DNA of 5,691 bases, from positions 1-5,691 of the forward strand of contig JARIBR010000077.1 in the NCBI GenBank assembly GCA_029258695.1. Reading direction: 5' to 3'. The notes below the pieces were generated by a model that saw only the letters and a list, made by a program, of their open reading frames with translations, was not told the origin of the DNA and made no database searches. Shown here one piece after another: positions 1 through 5,387 of this stretch. Every line of letters starts with the position of its first letter. Positions within the stretch are counted from its first letter, which is position 1. The DNA is from Quadrisphaera sp. GTDB taxonomy: Bacteria; Actinomycetota; Actinomycetes; Actinomycetales; Quadrisphaeraceae. A program made the position numbers and the translations under genes.

Positions 1-715
1 CGGGCTGGCCGAGCATGGCCGCCTCGGCCTCGATGCCGCCGACGCCCCACCCGAGCACGCCGAGGCCGTTGACCATCGTGGTGTGGGAGTCGGTGCCCAC
101 GCAGGTGTCGGGGTAGACGACGCCGTCACGCTCGACGACCACGCGGGCCAGGTGCTCGATGTTCACCTGGTGGACGATGCCGGTGCCGGGCGGGACGACT
201 TTGAAGTCGTCGAACGCACCCTGGCCCCAGCGCAGGAACTGGTAGCGCTCGCCGTTGCGCTCGTACTCCCGCTCGACGTTGCGCTCGAACGCGTCGGGGG
301 TGCCGGCCACGTCGACGATGACGGAGTGGTCGATGACCAGCTCGGCGGGAGCGAGGGGGTTGACCTTGGTGGCGTCGCCGCCGAGGTCGGTGATGGCCTC
401 GCGCATGGTGGCGAGGTCGACGATGCAGGGCACGCCGGTGAAGTCCTGCATCACCACGCGTGCCGGCGTGTACTGGATCTCGACGGAGGGCTCCGCGCTC
501 GGGTCCCAGTCGGCGACCGCGCGGATGTGCTCCTCGGTGGTGTTGGCCCCGTCCTGGGTGCGGATGAGGTCCTCGAGCAGCACCTTGAGGCTGAAGGGCA
601 GGTTCGCCGCGCCCTCCAGGCCGTCCCCGGTGATGGAGTGGTAGCGGTAGGTCGCGTCCCCGACCTCGAGCTCGGCGCTGCGGCGCGGGTCTGCTGCGGG
701 GCTGTCGGTGCTCAT
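1..715 (-). CDS. acnA: Aconitate hydratase A (aconitase), N-terminal part, cut by window edge
   Basis: Aconitase isomerises citrate to isocitrate via cis-aconitate in the TCA cycle, in the cytoplasm, with a [4Fe-4S] cluster. The minus strand reads open from an ATG at 715 to the window edge, giving 238 codons of a protein that usually has about 890-940 residues. The translation follows bacterial AcnA throughout: [15 protein letters not shown] near residue 35-50, QDFTGVP with D91-P96, [39 protein letters not shown], the active-site motif GTDSHT at 207-212, then [22 protein letters not shown]. The three cluster cysteines of the family lie far downstream and are not in the window. The start is supported by an AGGTGGAG ribosome binding site 7 nt upstream and by the usual short N-terminal tail. 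No frameshift is seen. The gene is divergent from the GNAT gene. Identity is essentially certain; only completeness is unknown. Confidence 0.97.
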   Translation of the reverse strand, partial: MSTDSPAADPRRSAELEVGDATYRYHSITGDGLEGAANLPFSLKVLLEDLIRTQDGANTTEEHIRAVADWDPSAEPSVEIQYTPARVVMQDFTGVPCIVDLATMREAITDLGGDATKVNPLAPAELVIDHSVIVDVAGTPDAFERNVEREYERNGERYQFLRWGQGAFDDFKVVPPGTGIVHQVNIEHLARVVVERDGVVYPDTCVGTDSHTTMVNGLGVLGWGVGGIEAEAAMLGQP

Positions 716-722
716 CGTGGTG

Positions 723-730
723 CTCCACCT
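723..730 (-). promoter_or_regulatory. Ribosome binding site of acnA
   Basis: Read on the minus strand the sequence is AGGTGGAG, followed by 7 nt and then the ATG at 715. It is the best Shine-Dalgarno match in the window and fixes the acnA start. It contrasts with most plus-strand genes here, which lack one. Confidence 0.75.
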
Positions 731-763
731 CTCGTCGGCGCGAAGGGCGCCCCCGCCTCCGAC

Positions 764-779
764 CGTCGTGGGCACGACG
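764..779. repeat. Perfect 16-bp palindrome in the acnA leader
   Basis: CGTCGTG and CACGACG form perfect 7-bp arms around a GG centre. It lies between the putative acnA -10 hexamer (826-831) and the ribosome binding site (723-730), so within the presumed 5' untranslated leader. It could be a dimeric repressor operator or, as RNA, a 6-bp hairpin with a four-base loop. Actinobacterial aconitase genes are known to be repressed by a TetR-type regulator (AcnR) in Corynebacterium, but I do not recognise this sequence as that site. Short palindromes are also fairly common by chance at this G+C. Confidence 0.4.
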
Positions 780-825
780 TCTGACGCGTGGCCGCGGCGC
801 AGCGGCGGGAGGGCCTGGTGGGGTG

Positions 826-831
826 ATCCTA
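826..831 (-). promoter_or_regulatory. Putative -10 hexamer of the acnA promoter
   Basis: On the minus strand this reads TAGGAT, a strong match to the actinobacterial -10 consensus TANNNT and one of the few AT-bearing words in the gap. Transcription would begin near 818-820 and give a leader of about 100 nt. No TTGAC-like -35 is found 16-19 bp upstream, so the promoter may be weak, activator-dependent or read by an alternative sigma factor. Confidence 0.45.
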
Positions 832-868
832 GTCGAGACGTGCGGCGGCACGGGCGGCCACCGCGAGC

Positions 869-874
869 CATCAT
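869..874 (+). promoter_or_regulatory. Possible -10 hexamer for a leaderless GNAT transcript
   Basis: CATCAT ends exactly 6 nt before the GTG at 881. It matches TANNNT at the second and last positions but has C in place of the first T. If it is used, the transcript would start at the GTG at 881, one codon after the longest reading frame's start at 878. No Shine-Dalgarno sequence precedes either GTG. Confidence 0.25.
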
Positions 875-877
875 GGG

Positions 878-1381
878 GTGGTGATCCGGCCGGCGACCCC
901 CGAGGACCTCCCGCTCCTGCTCGGCGTCGAGCGCGCTGCCGGGGAGGCGTTCCGCGGCGTCGGCATGGCCACCATCGCCGACGACGACCCGATCCCCGTC
1001 GCCGTGATGACCCCGTTCCAGCGGGGCGGGCGGGCGTGGGTGGCCGCCGACGGCGACGACCGCCCGGTGGGCTACCTGCTGCTGCACGTCGTCGACGGCG
1101 GGGGGCACGTCGAGCAGGTGAGCGTCCACCCGGCGCTGCGCGGGCGCGCGCTGGGAGTCGCCCTGCTCGACGCCGCCCAGGAGTGGTCGCGCGCTCACGC
1201 CTCGGGCGCGCTGACGCTGACCACCTTCGTCGACGTGCCCTGGAACGCCCCGTACTACCGGCGGCTCGGGTTCGCGGACCTGGCCGCGCCCGCCTGGGGG
1301 CCCGGGCTGCGCGCCGTGGTGGAGCGCGAGGTGGCCGCCGGGCTGGCGCGCTGGCCGCGGGTGGCGATGCTCCGGGCCTGA
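878..1381 (+). CDS. GNAT-family N-acetyltransferase
   Basis: A 167-residue cytoplasmic protein of the Gcn5-related acetyltransferase fold, which moves acetyl from acetyl-CoA to an amine. It opens with [13 protein letters not shown], the usual first strand and helix. The acetyl-CoA site is in [17 protein letters not shown] (residues 77-93), where the Q/R-x-x-G-x-G/A loop reads R88-G-R-A91-L-G93, with Ala in place of the usual Gly. [11 protein letters not shown] near residues 126-136 is the typical C-terminal motif that places a catalytic Tyr. Length is normal. Start: GTG at 878 (longest) or GTG at 881, which would give an IRPAT start and fits a leaderless promoter. An ATG at 873 is in another frame and stops after three codons. 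The substrate cannot be told from sequence. It is divergent from acnA and separated by 72 bp from the next gene. Confidence 0.9.
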   Translation: MVIRPATPEDLPLLLGVERAAGEAFRGVGMATIADDDPIPVAVMTPFQRGGRAWVAADGDDRPVGYLLLHVVDGGGHVEQVSVHPALRGRALGVALLDAAQEWSRAHASGALTLTTFVDVPWNAPYYRRLGFADLAAPAWGPGLRAVVEREVAAGLARWPRVAMLRA

Positions 1382-1441
1382 CCCCGCCCCACCCCGCCGG
1401 ACCTCGCCGGTCCTGGGCTGCGTATCCGCCCCGTCCCGGGG

Positions 1442-1447
1442 TAGGTC
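1442..1447 (+). promoter_or_regulatory. Possible -10 hexamer for a leaderless hydrolase transcript
   Basis: TAGGTC lies with exactly 6 nt between it and the ATG at 1454. That is the spacing expected if transcription starts on the A of the start codon. The last base deviates from TANNNT. A CCCCG/CGGGG inverted repeat (1429-1441) abuts its upstream side. No convincing Shine-Dalgarno sequence or -35 is visible. Confidence 0.35.
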
Positions 1448-1453
1448 ACGGTC

Positions 1454-2263
1454 ATGGAGCCATCACTGTTCTTCGTCGGCACCGCCACCACGATCATCCG
1501 CGCGGGCGGGTTCACGATCCTCACCGACCCGAACTTCCTCCACGCCGGGGAGCGGGCGTACCTGGGGTACGGGCTGGTCTCGACGCGCCTCACGGAGCCG
1601 GCGATCGGCGTGGACGACGTGCCCGACCTCGACGTCGTCGTCCTCTCCCACGTCCACGGCGACCACTGGGACCGACGCGCACGTCGCGGCCTGGACCGCG
1701 GCGTGCCCGTCGTCACCACCCACGAGGCCGCGAAGAAGCTGCGCCGGCAGGGCTTCGACCGGGCACAGGGCCTGTCCCGGTGGGCCACCCGCACCGTCCA
1801 CCGCGACGACGCCACCCTCACGATCACCGCGGTCCCCGCCCGGCACGCCGGCGGTGTCCTGGGCACGCTGCTCCCCACGGTCAACGGGCACGTCCTGGAC
1901 GTCGAGGTGGGCGGCCGGCTCCAGACCCGGCTGTGGCTCAGCGGGGACACGATGCTGTTCTTCGGCCTCGACCAGATCGCGCAGCGGTGGCCCGACATCG
2001 ACGCCGGCGTCCTCCACCTCGGCGGCACGCGTCTGCCCGCCGGTCTGCCGTGGGGACCGCTGGTCACCCTGGACGGCGAGGGCGGCGCGGAGGCCGTCGA
2101 GCGGGTGGGACCGCGCACGGTCGTCCCGGTGCACACCGACGACTACGGGGTCTTCGCCAGCCCGCGCGAGGAGTTCGTCGACGCGCTGGCGCGACGTGGC
2201 CTCGCGGACCGCCTCTCGCTCGTCGACCGCGGCCAGACGATCGCGCTGCCGACGCGCGGCTGA
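1454..2263 (+). CDS. Metallo-beta-lactamase-fold hydrolase (UlaG/NAPE-PLD-like)
   Basis: A 269-residue soluble protein with no signal peptide or membrane helix. It has the full metal-binding set of the metallo-beta-lactamase superfamily: the HxHxDH motif in [10 protein letters not shown] (H66, H68, D70, H71), H131 in PARHAG, D165 in LSGDT and H227 in PVHTDDYG. Together these would hold two metal ions, usually zinc, manganese or iron. The opening ([21 protein letters not shown]) and the spacing resemble the UlaG / NAPE-PLD-like branch, whose members cleave lactones or phosphodiesters rather than beta-lactams. The natural substrate is unknown, and calling it a resistance gene would be unsupported. 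The ATG start follows a TANNNT-like hexamer and no ribosome binding site. It ends inside an 11-bp tandem repeat. The 41-bp gap to the kinase gene contains another possible promoter, so it is probably a separate unit. Confidence 0.88.
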   Translation: MEPSLFFVGTATTIIRAGGFTILTDPNFLHAGERAYLGYGLVSTRLTEPAIGVDDVPDLDVVVLSHVHGDHWDRRARRGLDRGVPVVTTHEAAKKLRRQGFDRAQGLSRWATRTVHRDDATLTITAVPARHAGGVLGTLLPTVNGHVLDVEVGGRLQTRLWLSGDTMLFFGLDQIAQRWPDIDAGVLHLGGTRLPAGLPWGPLVTLDGEGGAEAVERVGPRTVVPVHTDDYGVFASPREEFVDALARRGLADRLSLVDRGQTIALPTRG

Positions 2264-2272
2264 CGCGCGGCT
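2251..2272 (+). repeat. 11-bp tandem duplication across the hydrolase stop codon
   Basis: GACGCGCGGCT occurs twice back to back, and both copies are followed by GA. The hydrolase TGA (2261-2263) spans the junction. Gain or loss of one copy would leave the same C-terminus and stop, so the duplication is neutral for the protein. It looks like a replication-slippage product. Confidence 0.7.
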
Positions 2273-2292
2273 GACCGACGGCGCTCGTCGGG

Positions 2293-2298
2293 CACGAT
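2293..2298 (+). promoter_or_regulatory. Possible -10 hexamer for a leaderless kinase transcript
   Basis: CACGAT is followed by exactly 6 nt and then the GTG at 2305. It matches TANNNT except for the first base. The upstream 41-bp gap has no good Shine-Dalgarno sequence, which agrees with leaderless initiation of the kinase-regulator operon. Confidence 0.3.
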
Positions 2299-2304
2299 GC
2301 GCAG

Positions 2305-3687
2305 GTGAGCGACCCCGCCGACGAGCAGAGCGTGATGACCGGTCGCCAGCAGCGCGTCGACGTGGCCGTGGCGCTCGTCCTCGCCGCTGCCGGGGTGCTC
2401 AGCCTCGTCGTCGTCCGCGACGCCGGCGTCCCCCAGCCGTCCTGGGCCCCGACCACGCCGGAGCAGGTCGCGTGGGTCGTGGCGCTGGCCCTGCCGCTGG
2501 CGCTGCGGCGGCGGTGGCCCGTCACGGTGCTCGTGGTCGTCGGGGCGCTGTTCATCGCCCAGCAGGCCCGCGGGGTCTTCGAGCCCTACGTCACCTCGAT
2601 CACGCTCTACCTGGCGCTCTACACCGTCGGCGCCCGGTGCGCGGACCGGCGCCTGGCGACGGTGGCCCGCGCCGTCGTGGTGGTCGCGATGTTCTCGTGG
2701 CTGGGGATCTCGCTGTCGCTGACCGCCTGGTCCGAGGTCACGGCGCCGTCGGAGGCACCGGAGGGCTCCTCGCCCGTCGGCCTGCTGCCCCCGCGCACCG
2801 CGGCGGTGCTGCTGAGCATCGCCTACAACGCCGTCTACTTCGCCGCCGTCTGGGTCTTCGGAAACCTCGCGTGGCGCGCCCGGAGGCAGCAGGACGAGCT
2901 GGCGGCGACCAACGAGGCGCTGCGCCGCTCCCGGGACGAGAACGCCCGGCGCGCCGTCCTCGCCGAGCGGGTGCGCATCGCCCGCGAGCTGCACGACGTC
3001 GTCGCCTCCCACGTCTCGGTGATGGGGGTGCAGGCCGGCGCGGCCCGCCGCGTCATGGACACCGACGCCGGCGCCGCCCGCAGCGCGCTGCGCTCCGTCG
3101 AGGACGCGGGGCGCACCGCGGTGGCCGAGATGCACCAGCTCGTCGGGGTGCTGCGCGACGACGACGCCGGCCCCGACGGCCCGCCGCGCGACGGCAGGTC
3201 CTCCGACGGTGGGTCCTCCGACGTCGGCGCGCCGACGCCCGAGCCCCCCGCGCCGGTGCTCGGCGCGATCCCCGCGCTCGTCGAGCGGGTGCGCGCGACC
3301 GGCGCGGCCGCCGACTACGAGGAGGTCGGCAAACCTGGGCCCGTGCCCGCCGCGGTCGGCGTCAGCGCCTACCGCGTGGTCCAGGAGGCCCTCACCACCG
3401 TCGTGCGCCACGCCGGCGCGCGCACCGTGAGCGTGAGGCTGCGCCACCTGCCCGGCGCGGTGGAGGTCGAGGTGGTCGACGACGGTCGCGGCGCCGCCCC
3501 GAGCATCCCCGACGCCGGCGAGCGCGGCGACCCACCGGCCGCGCGAGGCGCCGGTGGGGTGGGTCTGGTCGGCATGGCCGAGCGCGTGGCCCTGCACGAC
3601 GGCCTGCTGGACGCCGGCCCGCGCCCGCAGGGCGGGTTCCGCGTCCGCGCGCGCTTCCCGGTGCGGGACGCCGTGGACGAGCGGTGA
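2305..3687 (+). CDS. Membrane sensor histidine kinase, HisKA_3 (DesK/NarX-like) type
   Basis: A 460-residue kinase that would autophosphorylate on His and pass phosphate to the downstream regulator. About six hydrophobic helices are visible (roughly residues 18-37, 54-67, 73-88, 95-110, 118-140, 165-187), with no large external domain, so the signal is probably sensed in or at the membrane. A charged coiled-coil-like segment (190-225) leads to the phosphoacceptor motif RIARELHD with H230. A Gly/Ser/Asp/Pro linker (about 284-312) precedes the ATPase domain with DDGRG (392-396) and GGVGLVGMAERV (417-428). Two departures stand out: the N-box reads QEALTTVVRHA with Thr365 where Asn is expected, and the residue five after the His, normally Gln or His in the DxxxQ/H phosphatase motif, is Ser235. 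Start: GTG at 2305; the in-frame ATG at 2335 is an alternative that keeps all helices. The stop overlaps the regulator start by 4 nt. The signal is unknown. Confidence 0.93.
   Translation: MSDPADEQSVMTGRQQRVDVAVALVLAAAGVLSLVVVRDAGVPQPSWAPTTPEQVAWVVALALPLALRRRWPVTVLVVVGALFIAQQARGVFEPYVTSITLYLALYTVGARCADRRLATVARAVVVVAMFSWLGISLSLTAWSEVTAPSEAPEGSSPVGLLPPRTAAVLLSIAYNAVYFAAVWVFGNLAWRARRQQDELAATNEALRRSRDENARRAVLAERVRIARELHDVVASHVSVMGVQAGAARRVMDTDAGAARSALRSVEDAGRTAVAEMHQLVGVLRDDDAGPDGPPRDGRSSDGGSSDVGAPTPEPPAPVLGAIPALVERVRATGAAADYEEVGKPGPVPAAVGVSAYRVVQEALTTVVRHAGARTVSVRLRHLPGAVEVEVVDDGRGAAPSIPDAGERGDPPAARGAGGVGLVGMAERVALHDGLLDAGPRPQGGFRVRARFPVRDAVDER
3197..3223 (+). repeat. Short direct repeat in the kinase linker
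   Basis: GGTCCTCCGACG occurs at 3197-3208 and 3212-3223, a 15-nt period equal to five codons. It encodes SSDGG followed by SSDVG in the flexible linker between the His-bearing helices and the ATPase domain. The period keeps the frame, so copy number could vary without breaking the gene. Confidence 0.6.
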
Positions 3688-4343
3688 GCGCGCCCACCCG
3701 CGTCCTCCTCGTCGACGACCAGCCCCTGCTGCGCGCCGGGTTCGCGATGATCCTCGCGCTCGAGCCGGACCTCGAGGTGGTCGGCGAGGCCGGCGACGGC
3801 GACGCCGCCCTCGAGGCGGCGCTCACCCTGGCCCCCGACGTGGTGCTCATGGACGTGCAGATGCCCGGGACCGACGGCATCACCGCCACCCGCGCGGTGC
3901 TCGCCGCCACCGCCGCGAAGGTGGTGGTGCTCACCACCTTCGACCGCGACGACTACCTCTTCGCCGCCCTGGAGGCCGGGGCGAGCGGCTTCCTGCTCAA
4001 GAACGCCGAGCCGGAGGAGCTCGTGGCCGCCGTCCGCGTCGTCGCCGGCGGCCAGGCGCTGCTCGCCCCGGCCGTCACCGCGCGCGTCATCGCCTCCTTC
4101 GCCGCCCGCCCCGCACGGGCCGCGCGAGCGGACCTGCACGACGCCCTGACCGAGCGCGAGCGCGAGGTGCTGGTGCGCCTGGCCCACGGGGAGTCCAACG
4201 CCGAGATCGCCCGCCACCTCGTCCTCGGCGAGGCGACGGTCAAGACCCACGTCTCCAGGGTCCTGGCCAAGCTGGGGCTGCGCGATCGGGTGCAGGCGGT
4301 GGTGCACGCCTACCAGAGCGGGCTCGTCCAGCCCGGCGGGTGA
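3684..4343 (+). CDS. NarL/LuxR-family response regulator
   Basis: A 219-residue cytoplasmic DNA-binding regulator. The receiver domain (about 5-122) has the acidic pair D11-D12 in VLLVDDQ, the phosphoacceptor D57 in LMDVQMPGTDG, the switch Thr84 in VLTTFD and the invariant Lys106 in FLLKN. After a short Ala/Arg linker (140-152), the LuxR helix-turn-helix runs from LTEREREVL (155-163) through SNAEIARHL and EATVKTHVSRVLAKLGLRDR (to 202). Everything needed for phosphorylation and DNA binding is present. It starts with GTG overlapping the kinase TGA in GTGA, so it is translationally coupled, and reading frame upstream of this point is a shadow of the kinase gene. It is the cognate partner of the kinase. 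Its targets are unproven, but the ABC exporter 93 bp downstream on the same strand is the natural candidate. Confidence 0.95.
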   Translation: MSAPTRVLLVDDQPLLRAGFAMILALEPDLEVVGEAGDGDAALEAALTLAPDVVLMDVQMPGTDGITATRAVLAATAAKVVVLTTFDRDDYLFAALEAGASGFLLKNAEPEELVAAVRVVAGGQALLAPAVTARVIASFAARPARAARADLHDALTEREREVLVRLAHGESNAEIARHLVLGEATVKTHVSRVLAKLGLRDRVQAVVHAYQSGLVQPGG

Positions 4344-4349
4344 GCCCGC
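4318..4349 (+). terminator. Possible hairpin terminator across the regulator stop codon
   Basis: GCGGGCTC (4318-4325) pairs perfectly with GAGCCCGC (4342-4349). The stem can extend inward by two G-T and two C-G pairs, leaving an 8-nt loop. The second arm begins in the TGA stop. No run of T follows, so this would be the tract-less hairpin type proposed in actinobacteria. It may separate the regulator operon from the exporter operon, or simply stabilise the 3' end. Confidence 0.35.
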
Positions 4350-4364
4350 GGCCGTGGGTCTCCT

Positions 4365-4397
4365 CCTCGCGGGTGAGGCCGACGATCAGCCTCGCGG
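4365..4397 (+). promoter_or_regulatory. Repeat pair upstream of the exporter promoter, possible regulator site
   Basis: CCTCGCGG occurs at 4365-4372 and 4390-4397, 25 bp apart, and GAGGC/GCCTC (4375-4379 and 4389-4393) form an inverted pair inside it. Relative to a transcript starting at 4437 this lies from about -72 to -40, a usual place for an activator. It is a candidate site for the adjacent response regulator, on position alone. Repeats this short can occur by chance here. Confidence 0.2.
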
Positions 4398-4424
4398 CGG
4401 ACGCGGTGAGCGCTGCGTGCTCCC

Positions 4425-4430
4425 TACCGT
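4425..4430 (+). promoter_or_regulatory. -10 hexamer for a leaderless ABC exporter transcript
   Basis: TACCGT is a full match to TANNNT and is followed by exactly 6 nt and then the ATG at 4437. This is the best leaderless promoter in the window. There is no Shine-Dalgarno sequence and no recognisable -35, so activation by a bound regulator is plausible. Confidence 0.55.
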
Positions 4431-4436
4431 CGTCCC

Positions 4437-5387
4437 ATGACGACCACGGCCACGCGGCCCCCCACGAGCAGCCGGCTCGGCTCGGTGCTCGAGCTCGACG
4501 GCATCACCCGTCGCTTCGGCGAGGTCACGGCGCTGGACGACGTGTCCTTCACCGTCTCCCCCGGGCGCCTGACGGGCTTCGTCGGGGCCAACGGCGCCGG
4601 GAAGACCACGACCATGCGCACCGTGCTGGGCATCGCCACGCCGGACGCCGGTCAGGTGCGCTTCGCCGGCGCCCCCATCGACCTCGCCGCCCGCCAGTCC
4701 TTCGGCTACATGCCCGAGGAGCGCGGGCTCTACCCCAAGATGCCGGTGCTCGCCCAGCTGGTCTTCCTCGGCCAGCTCTACGGGCTCACCCGGGCCGGCG
4801 CCCGCGACGCCGCGACGTCGCTGCTGGAGCGCGTCGGCCTCACCGAGCGCAGCGGGGACCGCCTGGACTCGCTGTCGCTGGGCAACCAGCAGCGCGTCCA
4901 GGTGGCGGCGGCGCTCATCCACGACCCGGTGCTCCTGCTCCTCGACGAGCCCTTCAGCGGCCTGGACCCCGTCGCCGTCGACACCCTCGCCGTGCTCCTG
5001 CGCGAGCGGGCCGCGGCCGGGGTGCCGGTGCTCTTCTCCAGCCACCAGCTCGAGCTCGTGGAGTCGCTGTGCGACGACGTCGTCATCCTCGACGCCGGAC
5101 GGGTCGTCGCCGCCGGCAGCGCGGACGACCTGCGCGAGCGCTCCGCCGGCCACCGCTACCGCATCGTCGTCGAGCCCGACGCCGGGTTCCTGCGCGAGCT
5201 CGCCGCCTCGGGCTCCCTGCCGGGCCTGCGGGTGCTCGACGTCGACGGCCCGAGCGCCCTCGTCGAGCTGCGCTCCGGCGGTGACGACCAGGACCTCCTG
5301 CGCGCCGCCCTCGCCCGCGGCCCGGTCCGCGAGCTGCGCCGCGTCATCCCCACCCTCGCCGAGATCTACCGAGAGGCCATCGCATGA
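4437..5387 (+). CDS. ABC transporter ATP-binding protein, NatA-like exporter family
   Basis: A 316-residue ATPase that would drive an ABC-2 type exporter at the inner face of the membrane. In order: aromatic region F27 in RRFGEV; Walker A GANGAGKTT (50-58); Q-loop region with YMPEERGLYPKM (91-102), typical of the NatA branch; signature motif SLGNQQRVQ (147-155), a known variant of LSGGQ; Walker B LLLLDEPFSGLDP (166-178) with catalytic Glu171; H-loop SSHQLE with His203. A C-terminal segment of about 80 residues after the ATPase domain, ending ATLAEIYREAI-like (PTLAEIYREAIA), is usual for the family. Start ATG at 4437 follows a TANNNT hexamer by 6 nt, suggesting leaderless translation. The stop overlaps the permease start by 4 nt. 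The substrate is not readable; NatA relatives export sodium, and others export antibiotics or peptides. Confidence 0.93.
   Translation: MTTTATRPPTSSRLGSVLELDGITRRFGEVTALDDVSFTVSPGRLTGFVGANGAGKTTTMRTVLGIATPDAGQVRFAGAPIDLAARQSFGYMPEERGLYPKMPVLAQLVFLGQLYGLTRAGARDAATSLLERVGLTERSGDRLDSLSLGNQQRVQVAAALIHDPVLLLLDEPFSGLDPVAVDTLAVLLRERAAAGVPVLFSSHQLELVESLCDDVVILDAGRVVAAGSADDLRERSAGHRYRIVVEPDAGFLRELAASGSLPGLRVLDVDGPSALVELRSGGDDQDLLRAALARGPVRELRRVIPTLAEIYREAIA
5371..5376 (+). promoter_or_regulatory. Ribosome binding site of the permease gene
   Basis: GAGAGG lies inside the end of the ATPase gene, 7 nt before the ATG at 5384. With the ATGA stop-start overlap it supports that start and coupled translation of the two exporter subunits. 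Confidence 0.5.

Noticed and set aside
83..784. Long open frame antisense to acnA (233 codons, plus strand)
   Set aside because: It overlaps a certain aconitase gene and its translation is low-complexity Gly/Val/Asp/Ala, the usual mirror image of a G+C-rich gene.
873..884. ATG at 873 as the start of the GNAT gene
   Set aside because: It is in a different frame from the acetyltransferase and meets TGA after three codons.
1399..1441. GGACC/GGTCC (1399-1413) and CCCCG/CGGGG (1429-1441) inverted repeats after the GNAT gene, as terminator or operator
   Set aside because: Stems are only 5 bp with no T-tract; such pairs are common by chance in this composition. The second one abuts a putative -10 box, which is the only reason to remember it.
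1454..2263. Hydrolase as a beta-lactam resistance enzyme
   Set aside because: It has the metal site of the superfamily, but no signal peptide, and resembles the UlaG/NAPE-PLD-like branch rather than true beta-lactamases.
823..2274. 483-codon plus-strand frame across the GNAT and hydrolase genes
   Set aside because: The product is almost all Arg, Pro, Gly and Ala and runs out of frame through two well-supported genes.
2143..3597. 484-codon open frame antisense to the kinase
   Set aside because: Long stop-free antisense frames are expected at this G+C; the translation has no recognisable domain and no ribosome binding site.
1854..3683. Apparent 610-codon extension upstream of the response regulator
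   Set aside because: The receiver domain begins at the GTG at 3684; the extension is an Arg/Ala-rich shadow of the hydrolase and kinase genes, so no fusion protein is implied.
3369..4307. 312-codon open frame antisense to the kinase end and regulator
   Set aside because: It covers two genes with complete catalytic and DNA-binding motifs on the other strand and shows only compositional bias itself.
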